This document shows positions 8,259-14,533 of a DNA stretch of 28,570 bases, one piece after another (position 1 is the first letter of the stretch; every line of letters begins with the position of its first letter). Both the position numbers and the translations under genes were made by a program. The notes beneath the pieces were generated by a model. The model saw nothing but the letters and a program-made list of their open reading frames with translations. It was not told the DNA's origin and made no database searches. Source of the stretch: Nanobdellota archaeon (GTDB taxonomy: Archaea; Nanobdellota; Nanobdellia; Pacearchaeales; GW2011-AR1); NCBI GenBank assembly GCA_030688225.1, contig JAUYIO010000080.1:1-28570 (forward strand). The letters are read 5' to 3'.

Positions 8259-9011
8259 TTACACAGAATTATTTAACATCTTTATAAAACTCTCAAAATC
8301 ATTTCTTGGGCTTAATTTTTCTTTTAAATTCTCAACATCTAAGTTTAATCTTAAATTATTGGATAATAATATTAAATTCCTCTCAGGAATTCCCACAACT
8401 CCCGTAAAGATTCTTTTGTAATCTTCTATCGTTGTTTCATATTTCTTTCTATGTGCTTCTCTTAAAGATGGGACAAGATAAAATATTTTGTCTTTAGAAA
8501 CTTCAAATCCTCCAGATAATTTATCAACTCTTTCTTTTTCACTTTGTCTAAACTTATCTACATCAAATATTGTTTGACCTTCTTTCATTTTTTTCCTATC
8601 GTATTCTGCCCTTTTATCTGAGAATAAACCCTGAATCCATCCAACTTTTAGTTTAAATTCTACTATGGCAAGGGTCTTACCTTCTTTTTCTATTCGTATG
8701 TCTGGAGAAAAGAATTTTCCATTAATTTTTGATTGAACTCTCAGTAATATATTCCAATTTAATTTATTTAACAAAGAAAAATTAAAGAATATTCTAGAAA
8801 TAAAAAATTCTGCATCTGGAGTGGCAGATTGGTGATATGAAGAATGAAAATTTTCTTCATTTAACCTATTTAATCTTGTCCCCCCATATATTTTCCGTAT
8901 GCATTCTAAAATATCTTCTGTTACATTTTCATCTTCTCCCAACTTTTTAGCGATACACAAAGCCATATTATCTAACTTATCATAGTATTCTTTTTTTATG
9001 TTAATTACCAT
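8259..9011 (-). CDS. PD-(D/E)XK nuclease-like protein
   Basis: 250 residues, soluble. Residues 102-121 hold a PD-(D/E)XK core: P103-D104 in SPDIRI, then a strand and E118-F-K120 in LAIVEFKLK. This is the metal-binding pattern of restriction endonuclease-fold enzymes. Around it are a helical N-terminus, DAEFFISRIFFNF before the core, and a lysine-rich helical C-terminus. No methyltransferase, HTH or Cas gene is adjacent, so it is an orphan. It could be a stand-alone restriction or defence nuclease, or a repair nuclease. The start overlaps the stop of a small upstream frame as TAATG. The fold call rests on one motif, so it is moderate. Confidence 0.6.
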   Translation of the reverse strand: MVINIKKEYYDKLDNMALCIAKKLGEDENVTEDILECIRKIYGGTRLNRLNEENFHSSYHQSATPDAEFFISRIFFNFSLLNKLNWNILLRVQSKINGKFFSPDIRIEKEGKTLAIVEFKLKVGWIQGLFSDKRAEYDRKKMKEGQTIFDVDKFRQSEKERVDKLSGGFEVSKDKIFYLVPSLREAHRKKYETTIEDYKRIFTGVVGIPERNLILLSNNLRLNLDVENLKEKLSPRNDFESFIKMLNNSV

Positions 9012-9130
9012 TATCCCACATCACACCATCCACGAGACTTAGTTGAGCAATCAGAGTTTAATAATCTAATAGAATCTTTGAAGATACTTTCAGTGTTCTT
9101 TGGATTTGTTTTCAATTTATGTTTCTCCAC
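9011..9130 (-). CDS. Possible small ORF coupled to the nuclease gene
   Basis: 39 residues from a GTG at 9128-9130, or fewer from a downstream TTG. The stop overlaps the nuclease ATG as TAATG, an arrangement typical of translational coupling. It overlaps the end of the 74-aa gene by 19 bases in another frame. The peptide ends in STKSRGWCDVG, with two cysteines. It could equally be the decayed tail of a frameshifted gene, since there is no ATG and an upstream stop closes the frame. Low confidence. Confidence 0.25.
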   Translation of the reverse strand: MEKHKLKTNPKNTESIFKDSIRLLNSDCSTKSRGWCDVG

Positions 9131-9336
9131 TTTCCGTTGCTTTTTGCTTTAATCAATTTTAATTTATTTCCTCTAAGGACTTTATAGACAACTTCACCAT
9201 ACTTTTTTATTTTTATAGTTTTGGTGTTTCTGAAGGGCTTTTTGATGGCTGAAAAAGTTGGTTTGAATTGAATTATAATTTCTCCCTTACTATTCCAATA
9301 AATTTCATATGTTCCTTTCTCTGTTATTGTTTTCAT
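9112..9336 (-). CDS. Small basic protein of unknown function
   Basis: 74 residues, very basic and strand-rich (TYEIYWNSKGEIIIQF, then NTKTIKIKKYGEVVYKVL and a lysine-rich end). It looks like a small beta-barrel, but no family is recognised. It is the first gene of a minus-strand cluster with the coupled small frame and the nuclease-like gene. An antitoxin, inhibitor or nucleic-acid-binding role would suit that position but is not shown by the sequence. Confidence 0.5.
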   Translation of the reverse strand: MKTITEKGTYEIYWNSKGEIIIQFKPTFSAIKKPFRNTKTIKIKKYGEVVYKVLRGNKLKLIKAKSNGKWRNIN

Positions 9337-9474
9337 TCTATATTAAAATATACCTTTTATTTAAACTTGTTTAATTACTTAAAGATAGTTTATTTTTTAC
9401 ACGAAAAGAACTATTTACACAAAGCCAAAAATGAAATAGAGAAATCTTTTAAACTCGTCTTTTTTCCTAAAAGG

Positions 9475-9590
9475 GTCTCTGTAGCTCAGTGTCAGAGCGC
9501 CGCTCTCATGAGCTGAATAAGTTCAGCGAATAGTTGAACCTGTTCAACTGGGTGAGGCGGAGGTCGGGAGTTAAATTCTCCTCAGAGACA
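9475..9590 (+). tRNA. tRNA with CAU anticodon (probably elongator Met), intron at 37/38
   Basis: The acceptor stem pairs GTCTCTG with CAGAGAC and the discriminator is A73. The D stem is GCTC/GAGC and the anticodon stem CCGCT/GGCGG. A 44-nt intron (9511-9554) leaves 72 nt mature. The junctions show a CTCA/TGGG helix between two TGA bulges, a proper splicing-endonuclease substrate. The intron itself folds into two 6-bp hairpins with 4-nt loops. Oddity: the D loop AGTGTCA and T loop TTAAATT replace the G19-C56 pair by U19-A56. G1-C72 and the anticodon stem argue against initiator tRNA; tRNA-Ile2 (C34 modified to agmatidine) is the alternative. A CTTTTAAAC box lies about 20-30 bases upstream. Confidence 0.9.
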
Positions 9591-9728
9591 TTTCAACATT
9601 AGAAAAAGAAATTCTCGCCAACAGCAAAGCGAGGACTCAGAGACATTATCCGACCGAAGCCGTGGAGGAGGCGAGCGATTTCTCAGAATCACAACAATTC
9701 TTATAAATAATCAAAAGAGTTTTATCGG
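9591..9728. other. GC-richer spacer after tRNA-Met with a repeat of the tRNA 3' end
   Basis: This 138-base gap is less AT-rich than its surroundings. It holds a CTCGC/GCGAG hairpin (about 9614-9634), a 12-base copy of the tRNA-Met 3' end at 9636-9647, and GAGCGATTTC at 9673-9682, which also occurs next to tRNA-Arg and tRNA-Val. Near its end CTTATAAAT is a plausible promoter for the VanZ-like gene. Confidence 0.5.
9636..9647 (+). repeat. 12-base direct repeat of the tRNA-Met 3' end
   Basis: CTCAGAGACATT is identical to 9581-9592, the tRNA 3' end plus two bases, and lies 55 bases downstream of it. Duplication of a tRNA 3' end is the footprint left by integration at a tRNA gene, but at 12 bases and without an integrase nearby it may be a local duplication. 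Confidence 0.4.
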
Positions 9729-10103
9729 ATGATAAATTGGTTTGAAAAAAATAAGGCTGCATCAGTAATAATGATAATATTAATTTCAATAGAGATATTC
9801 TACATCTCTTCTCTTCCTGGTTCAGTGGAAGTTGGGGGAAACGAATGGATCGCAATAACCTATCACTTCACAATTTTTTTCCTATTGACTTTTTTTATTT
9901 TTACTTCTATTATGAAAAATGAAAAGATAAAATTAAGAAAAGTATTATTTGTTGTTTTGATATCTCTAATTTATGCTCTCTTGGACGAAATCCACCAGAT
10001 ATTTGTTCCATTAAGAGACGCAAGCATAAGAGATATTTTGATAGATAGCATTGGAATATTCTTTGCCACTGCGATTTATATTTATACAAAAAGAAATAAT
10101 TAA
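9729..10103 (+). CDS. VanZ-like membrane protein
   Basis: 124 residues with four predicted membrane helices (about residues 10-28, 42-60, 72-88 and 98-118). The conserved VanZ-family signature lies between the third and fourth helices: YALLDEIHQIFVPLRDASIRD, with the E-x-x-Q and R-D motifs. Bacterial VanZ raises teicoplanin tolerance; in archaea the role is unknown and is more likely linked to the envelope or lipids. Only four bases overlap with the convergent HIT gene at the 3' end. A TATA-like CTTATAAAT lies about 30 bases upstream. Confidence 0.82.
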   Translation: MINWFEKNKAASVIMIILISIEIFYISSLPGSVEVGGNEWIAITYHFTIFFLLTFFIFTSIMKNEKIKLRKVLFVVLISLIYALLDEIHQIFVPLRDASIRDILIDSIGIFFATAIYIYTKRNN

Positions 10104-10453
10104 ACAAGAGTTTTCAGACCATCTCCATTTTTTCTTGGAATGATATGAAAATGAACATGATTAACAACCTGTCCTGCAGACTCAAAATTATTATTAAGAA
10201 CGTTAAATCCTTCAGCATTATTCTCTTTCATCAATTTCAAAGTTGTATTCTTGATGCAATCCAAAAGTTCTTGTCCCAGACTTGAAGGCATATCCAAAGT
10301 TGTCTCAAAATGATTTTTTGAGATAATCAAACTATGTCCTTTTGCCACAGGTTTAATATCTGGAATTGAAAAAAAATTATCATTCTCATAAATCTTTTTG
10401 GAAGGAATCTCTCCAAGAGAAATCTTACAGAAAGTGCAATCCTTCTTGTTCAT
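10100..10453 (-). CDS. HIT family nucleotide hydrolase/transferase
   Basis: 117 residues, standard HIT length. The histidine triad is H99-V-H101-F-H103-I-I near the C-terminus. The zinc-binding C6 and C9 (CTFC), with H48 and H99, mark the bacterial/archaeal HinT-like branch. These enzymes hydrolyse nucleoside phosphoramidates or dinucleotides in the cytoplasm. The 44-aa basic gene on the same strand starts only 31 bases upstream, so the two may form a short operon. Confidence 0.92.
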   Translation of the reverse strand: MNKKDCTFCKISLGEIPSKKIYENDNFFSIPDIKPVAKGHSLIISKNHFETTLDMPSSLGQELLDCIKNTTLKLMKENNAEGFNVLNNNFESAGQVVNHVHFHIIPRKNGDGLKTLV

Positions 10454-10483
10454 AAAAAAAAGAAAAAAAAGGAATTTAAAAAT

Positions 10484-10618
10484 TTATCTCCTTTTCTTTT
10501 TCTTAGCCTTTTTTTTCATCATGCTTGCTTTTTTCTTCATCTTCTCAAGCTTAGTTACTTGTTTCTTGAGAGATTTTATTTTCACAGCAAGCTGTTTTGG
10601 TGTTTTCGCTTTAGCCAT
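10484..10618 (-). CDS. 44-residue lysine-rich basic protein
   Basis: 44 residues from ATG, with GAGGAG at 10628-10633 (minus strand) spaced 9 bases before the start, a good Shine-Dalgarno sequence. The peptide has a helical coiled-coil heptad pattern (QLAVKIKSLKKQVTKLEKM) and a tail that is almost all lysine and arginine. That suggests nucleic-acid binding, like small chromatin or ribosome-associated proteins, but no family is recognised. A longer frame on the opposite strand covers the same bases and looks like its shadow. HIT follows 31 bases downstream. Confidence 0.6.
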   Translation of the reverse strand: MAKAKTPKQLAVKIKSLKKQVTKLEKMKKKASMMKKKAKKKKRR

Positions 10619-10627
10619 TACATTTAT

Positions 10628-10633
10628 CTCCTC
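10628..10633 (-). promoter_or_regulatory. Shine-Dalgarno sequence deciding the start of the 44-aa basic gene
   Basis: GAGGAG on the minus strand, 9 bases before the ATG at 10618. It stands out because most neighbouring genes have only a TATA-like box and no ribosome binding site. It supports the small frame as a real gene. Confidence 0.5.
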
Positions 10634-10684
10634 TTTTTAATTAGTATACAGAAGAATTTATCTTTTAAAAAATTTTTTATTTTT

Positions 10685-11434
10685 CTAAAAAAATAATTTT
10701 AAGATAAACATTAAAAAAAGTCCGAAAATCAAGAATAATAAAATATAAATATTTTCTTTAGAGGTTTTTCTATTTTTAGATATTTCAGGAATCAAATCAA
10801 AAAAAGAGATATACAAAAATCCTCCTGCAATTATCGGAAGAAGATAAATTGAATAATTATTCTCAAAAACTCCAACACTTACAAAAATTACACCTATAAT
10901 TGCTAATAAAGCTGAAAGTAAATTAAATACCAAAGCTTTTATTTTTGTGAACCCCCCATAAACAAGAATTGCAAAATCCCCTATTTCCTGAGGGATCTCA
11001 TGTGCAATAACTGCGAAAGTGGTTGCAATTCCAACAGAAAAATTGACAGAATATGAAATAGCTATTAAGGCACCATCAAGAAAATTATGAAATCCATCCC
11101 CTACTAAATTAAGATATGAAAAATGCTTGGTTTCTTTTGAATGTCCTTCAAAATTCTTGTGGGGATGATGCCAGTGCAAAAATAATTCTATTATGTAAAA
11201 AAACAAAAATCCAGAGATAAGGAAGAACAACATATTAAGAAAAGTTAGTTTTTCAAGAGATTCAGGAATAATATGAAAAAAAACATCTCCTATTAATGCT
11301 CCTGCTGCAAATGCAACTAAAACAAATAGAAATTTTTCAATTTTATTCTTCCTAAAAAAAATGAATACAATTCCAACAAGAGAAACAAAACTCACAACAA
11401 AAGCAGAAATTAATGCGGCATAGAAGTTATCCAT
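10685..11434 (-). CDS. ZIP-family metal transporter
   Basis: 249 residues from the ATG at 11434. An in-frame TTG at 11512 would add 26 residues but would overlap glyS, and a CTTTTAAAC box about 30 bases before the ATG supports the shorter form. There are about eight membrane helices. The metal-site helices are HNFLDGALIAI (H116, N117, D120) and HEIPQEIGDFAI (H145, E146, E150, D153), the ZIP signatures. A histidine-rich loop (HWHHPHKNFEGH, 87-98) lies between helices 3 and 4, as in ZIP proteins. It is predicted to import zinc or a similar divalent metal. Closest in shape to the GufA-like ZIP branch, but exact metal is not readable. Confidence 0.92.
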   Translation of the reverse strand: MDNFYAALISAFVVSFVSLVGIVFIFFRKNKIEKFLFVLVAFAAGALIGDVFFHIIPESLEKLTFLNMLFFLISGFLFFYIIELFLHWHHPHKNFEGHSKETKHFSYLNLVGDGFHNFLDGALIAISYSVNFSVGIATTFAVIAHEIPQEIGDFAILVYGGFTKIKALVFNLLSALLAIIGVIFVSVGVFENNYSIYLLPIIAGGFLYISFFDLIPEISKNRKTSKENIYILLFLIFGLFLMFILKLFF

Positions 11435-11477
11435 ATTATTCACCAAAGAGATAAAAAGAAATTGGTTTAAAAGGTTT

Positions 11478-13211
11478 TCATCTAACAACTTTCCCAGCTT
11501 TCTCAAAATCAATTTCTTGATTAATTAATCTCTTTAAAGTTTCTTTCAAATCAGAAATCTTAACACGAATTTGTTTTGTCGTATCTCTGTCACGAATTGT
11601 AACATCTTTGTTTTTCAAACTATCAAAATCAATTGTAAGAGCATAAGGAATTCCCGCAGAAGCGCTTCTCAAATACCTCCGACCAATGCTTCCAGAAACA
11701 TCATAATCAATAACAAACTCTTTCTCAAGTATTTTCTTAATCTCTTTAGAAATTTCAGTTAATTCAGGTTTATTCATTAATGGGAAAACCGAAACATCTA
11801 CTGGTGCAACATGATAAGGAATTTTAAAAATTGTTTTTCCTTCTCCTTCTTCTTTCTTTTCATAAAACAAATCAATCAAAGAGTAAGTCGGCCTGTCAGT
11901 TCCAAAAGCAATCTCTAAAACATGAGGCGTGAATTCTTCCCCATTTTCTCTTTGTGCTATTAATTTTTCCCCAGAAAATTTAGAATGCTGTTTCAAATCA
12001 TAATCAGTTCTGTCGTGAACCCCACAAACTTCTGTCCATCCATAATTGTTCAAGTTAACCTCCACATCCCATGCATCGTCGGCATAAAATGCTTTTTCAT
12101 TTGGATGGTGTTGTCTCAATCTGATTTTTTCTTTAGGAATTCCAAAACCAATAAATTGTTGGTAGGCTAACCATAAACACCAAGCATATGCCTGAGTTTT
12201 AATAAATTTTTTACTTAAAGCTTCTTCAACGCTAATTTCTAAAATTTCTTTTTCATTTTCCTGACTTTTATAATCCCAAAAAGGGAGTTTATCTTTTTTT
12301 ATTCCCCCAAATTTTTCCCAAGAATTTTTTTCATCAGGGTCAATAAAAATCTGTCCTTCTGCTTGTGTAAATTCTCTTCCCCTCAAAACACTTTGTCTTG
12401 GAGAAATTTCATTTCTGTAAGCCTTTCCAATTTGAAAAACTGCAAAAGGAAGTTTCTTTCTGAAATAATTGTAATTTCTAAGGAAAGGCAAATAAGTTAC
12501 CGTCGCTGTTTCAGGTCTTAAAGAAGCTTCTGTATTCATAACATTTGTCTTCATCATCAAACTTTGGTTTTCTATTTTTTTTTCAAAATTTCCTTTGCAA
12601 GAAGGACACTGAATATTTTTATCTTTAATAAAGTTCAAAATTTTCTCATCGCTCCAGGAGTCAGCAGAAACATCATGATTTTCTTCTATGAGTTTATCAG
12701 CTCTAAAAACAGATTTGCATTTAGAACATTTTATTATCCTATCACTAAAAGTTCCCAAATGTCCTGAAGCTTTCCAGACAATATCAGGTAAAACAGTCGG
12801 CCCTTCTAATTCCCTAAAATCATTTGAATTAAAGATTTTTCTAACAGAATTTTCAACTTTATTTTTCAATAACTTTCCTAAAGGCCCGTAAGTATAAAAC
12901 CCTGCAAGTCCCCCATAGATTTCGGGTTCAGGCCCCCAAATCAAACCAAATTCTCTAACAAAACTCAAAAATTCTTTGCTCTCTTTTCCAGAAGTTTTTG
13001 GTTCTTCATTTTTTTCAGCAATATTTTTCTCTTCCATTTTACTTTTATTAGAAAGGTTCTTTAAAATCTTTTTCATATTTTTCTCAGCTTCTTTTCTTGT
13101 CTTTCCCAAATAACCCAACCCCACAGATTTTACTTTATCTCCAACACGTTCAGATTTTCTAAGATAATAATAATCTTTTCCAGAAACTTTTTGCTTCGCA
13201 ATATAAACCAT
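11478..13211 (-). CDS. glyS: Glycyl-tRNA synthetase (alpha2 type) with extra N-terminal module
   Basis: 577 residues, class II. The core shows EIYGGLAGFYTYGPLG (about 97-112), a zinc-like pair of CxxC motifs, motif 2 in RNEISPRQSVLRGREFTQAEGQ, motif 3 in LEIAFGTDRPTYSLID and the anticodon-binding domain starting near the GSIGRRYLRSASAGIPYALTIDF segment. It charges tRNA-Gly. The first 50 residues are unusual: VYIAKQKVSGKDYYYLRKSERVGDKVKSVGLGYLG resembles the small beta-rich N-terminal module of IS4/IS1634-type transposases, followed by a charged linker. An internal ATG at residue 59 could be an alternative start, but a TATA-like box is spaced for the first ATG. The gene lies just downstream of tRNA-Cys on the same strand. 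Confidence 0.94.
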   Translation of the reverse strand: MVYIAKQKVSGKDYYYLRKSERVGDKVKSVGLGYLGKTRKEAEKNMKKILKNLSNKSKMEEKNIAEKNEEPKTSGKESKEFLSFVREFGLIWGPEPEIYGGLAGFYTYGPLGKLLKNKVENSVRKIFNSNDFRELEGPTVLPDIVWKASGHLGTFSDRIIKCSKCKSVFRADKLIEENHDVSADSWSDEKILNFIKDKNIQCPSCKGNFEKKIENQSLMMKTNVMNTEASLRPETATVTYLPFLRNYNYFRKKLPFAVFQIGKAYRNEISPRQSVLRGREFTQAEGQIFIDPDEKNSWEKFGGIKKDKLPFWDYKSQENEKEILEISVEEALSKKFIKTQAYAWCLWLAYQQFIGFGIPKEKIRLRQHHPNEKAFYADDAWDVEVNLNNYGWTEVCGVHDRTDYDLKQHSKFSGEKLIAQRENGEEFTPHVLEIAFGTDRPTYSLIDLFYEKKEEGEGKTIFKIPYHVAPVDVSVFPLMNKPELTEISKEIKKILEKEFVIDYDVSGSIGRRYLRSASAGIPYALTIDFDSLKNKDVTIRDRDTTKQIRVKISDLKETLKRLINQEIDFEKAGKVVR

Positions 13212-13232
13212 CTCTTATAAACTACATATTTA

Positions 13233-13240
13233 TATTTAAA
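13233..13240 (-). promoter_or_regulatory. TATA-like box for glyS
   Basis: TTTAAATA on the minus strand, 22-29 bases before the ATG at 13211. Its spacing supports translation from the first ATG and so the N-terminal extension of glycyl-tRNA synthetase. Confidence 0.5.
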
Positions 13241-13259
13241 TCTTTTGTTGTAGTTTATA

Positions 13260-13403
13260 AGCGGAGGGTGGGACTCGAACCCACGAATATCCGGGTTTTG
13301 CACTTCATTTGAGCGAAGCGAACACCTCTAGAGATGTTACCGTAGAAGAACCTGGGTTCTTCCCGTCTGCAACCGAATGCAGTAGCCGCTGTGCCACCTC
13401 CGC
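13260..13403 (-). tRNA. tRNA-Cys (GCA) with a 71-nt intron
   Basis: Acceptor GCGGAGG/CCTCCGC with U73, the expected Cys discriminator. Anticodon stem TTCGG/CCGGA, anticodon GCA, T arm GTGGG/CCCAC with a normal TTCGAGT loop. The intron (13296-13366) sits after position 37: a TTGC/GCAA helix lies between the AGA and AAC bulges, the classic splicing-endonuclease target. Inside the intron are two strong hairpins, GAAGAACC/GGTTCTTC and ACATCTC/GAGGTGT. The D stem has one C-C mismatch. It is divergent from tRNA-Arg 59 bases away. Confidence 0.95.
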
Positions 13404-13462
13404 ATAACTAACAAAAAGATGAAGTATAAAGTTTTTAAAGATATTTCGTTTTTGAAATATAG

Positions 13463-13550
13463 GCCCCTGTAGCTCAGCCTGGATAGAGCGACTGCCTTCT
13501 AACAAAAGGAAGTTAGCAGTAGGTCGCAGGTTCAAATCCTGTCGGGGGCA
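13463..13550 (+). tRNA. tRNA-Arg (UCU) with a 13-nt intron
   Basis: Acceptor GCCCCTG/CGGGGGC with A73, D stem GCTC/GAGC, anticodon stem ACTGC/GCAGT, T arm GCAGG/CCTGT with loop TTCAAAT. The intron is only 13 nt (13502-13514). A CTTC/GAAG helix lies between the TAA and TTA bulges, and the distal helix shrinks to a single C-G pair, close to the smallest archaeal intron possible. A TTTTTAAAG box lies about 25-30 bases upstream. The 3' end is repeated 123 bases downstream. Confidence 0.95.
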
Positions 13551-13606
13551 TTTGTTATCTTTAGATAACAATTTAAATTCTGATTTGAACCTCAGTATAA
13601 AATCCC

Positions 13607-13624
13607 GAGCGATTTCGTGGTAGA
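13607..13624 (+). repeat. Copy 1 of an 18-base tRNA-proximal repeat
   Basis: GAGCGATTTCGTGGTAGA is identical to 26790-26807. Its GCGATTTCG (13609-13617) can pair with CGAGGTCGC (13650-13658), giving a 9-bp stem with two G-U pairs. The second copy keeps the same stem with a changed base (one G-U pair), so pairing appears conserved. Confidence 0.6.
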
Positions 13625-13662
13625 AGTGTAATCCATATTCTCCTTCGTGCGAGGTCGCGAGT

Positions 13663-13676
13663 TGTCGGGGGCATTT
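13663..13676 (+). repeat. 14-base direct repeat of the tRNA-Arg 3' end
   Basis: TGTCGGGGGCATTT is identical to 13540-13553, the 3' acceptor strand of tRNA-Arg plus three bases. The copies are 123 bases apart and enclose the 18-base repeat and its hairpin. This resembles a short insertion flanked by a target-site or att-like duplication. Confidence 0.55.
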
Positions 13677-13677
13677 T

Positions 13678-14496
13678 CTATTTTAACGATAATAAAGAAT
13701 CAAAATCTTCAAAAGGATTCAAAGGGTTTCCTCTTCCAAAAATATGTGAATCATACATCTGAAAGATAAATTCAGCACCATTCATTTCTGTTTTAGGAAA
13801 GACATCTCCATTATAACTCATATCCAATTTTGCATAATCCCTCATTAGAACCTGCTTAACTTTATTAGTATCTGCAACATTAAGCCCATTAATTTTTCTT
13901 GTTGCTGCAGCATCATGCGTATCAAGAATCCCTATTCTGCTTGAACAATATTTTATTTCAGGAGTTTCCCTACTTTCTGGATTTTCAGGGTAAGAATTCA
14001 TTAGTCTGTAATAATGATGCCTTTCAATAACAGCCTTAACATCTTCATCTTGAGATCCATAAATACGGTAATAATCAACATGATTTTTCATTTTATCCAT
14101 ATCCCTCTCAGTAAATTCTTTTTCTTTATCTACAATGTCTTCAACAAAACTTTTAGCCTCATCATGACACAAAGATGCAGCAAAGAATTTTTTTCTCCAT
14201 TCCTTGTCTTTAATTCCTAAAAAATTCATGACAGGAATAGAATAAAGTCCTATTCTCAGCGAGTGCAAAGTTTGATTTGGTTTTTTAAAACGAATGCTAT
14301 AAGAATTAAAAATATCTCCTTGTTCCATCAAATGACGCCGATTAATTGGATAAACAGGTTCATTGCTGCCATCACTTTTCTTTTCATATTCAGGAATCTC
14401 AAGATAATCAAATATTTCAATTATTAAGTGTCTCATAGACGCTGCAAGGTTTTCAAAATATTCTTCCTTATTCAATAATTTTTTTAGCAAACTCAT
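13678..14496 (-). CDS. HD-GYP-like phosphohydrolase with degenerate GYP motif
   Basis: 272 residues, soluble. Metal ligands of the HD superfamily are present: H78 (TLHSLRIG), H111-D112 with K115 (CHDEAKSF), H139 (KNHVDYYRIYG), H160-H161 and D192 (ILDTHDAAATRK). The last motif matches the D-x-x-DA of HD-GYP proteins. The segment H160-P170, HHYYRLMNSYP, lines up base for base with HHExxxGxGYP, but E, G and G are replaced by Y, M and S. HD-GYP enzymes hydrolyse cyclic di-GMP in bacteria; archaea rarely make it, so another nucleotide or phosphoester is likely. It is predicted to be a metal-dependent phosphodiesterase of unknown substrate. It lies 37 bases downstream of rnz on the same strand. Confidence 0.72.
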   Translation of the reverse strand: MSLLKKLLNKEEYFENLAASMRHLIIEIFDYLEIPEYEKKSDGSNEPVYPINRRHLMEQGDIFNSYSIRFKKPNQTLHSLRIGLYSIPVMNFLGIKDKEWRKKFFAASLCHDEAKSFVEDIVDKEKEFTERDMDKMKNHVDYYRIYGSQDEDVKAVIERHHYYRLMNSYPENPESRETPEIKYCSSRIGILDTHDAAATRKINGLNVADTNKVKQVLMRDYAKLDMSYNGDVFPKTEMNGAEFIFQMYDSHIFGRGNPLNPFEDFDSLLSLK

Positions 14497-14533
14497 AAAA
14501 ATCCTTACAAGATTTCTTATTTAAATATTTTTC

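Noticed and set aside
9268..9516. 82-aa plus-strand frame ending in the tRNA-Met gene
   Set aside because: It runs into the tRNA and covers its promoter; no coding signal.
9475..9590. Initiator tRNA-Met identity
   Set aside because: Archaeal initiators usually have A1-U72 and three G-C pairs in the anticodon stem; here it is G1-C72 and CCGCT/GGCGG.
10398..10640. 80-aa plus-strand frame rich in phenylalanine
   Set aside because: It is the shadow of the 44-aa basic gene and the HIT start on the other strand; no promoter or ribosome site fits it.
13305..13571. 88-aa minus-strand frame with a PRQDLNLRP segment
   Set aside because: It overlaps tRNA-Cys and tRNA-Arg; such peptides are common artefacts of translating tRNA genes.
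13600..13676. Second tRNA or tRNA pseudogene after tRNA-Arg
   Set aside because: It has a D-arm-like GTGGTAGA and a copied 3' end, but no matching 5' acceptor strand and no T arm.
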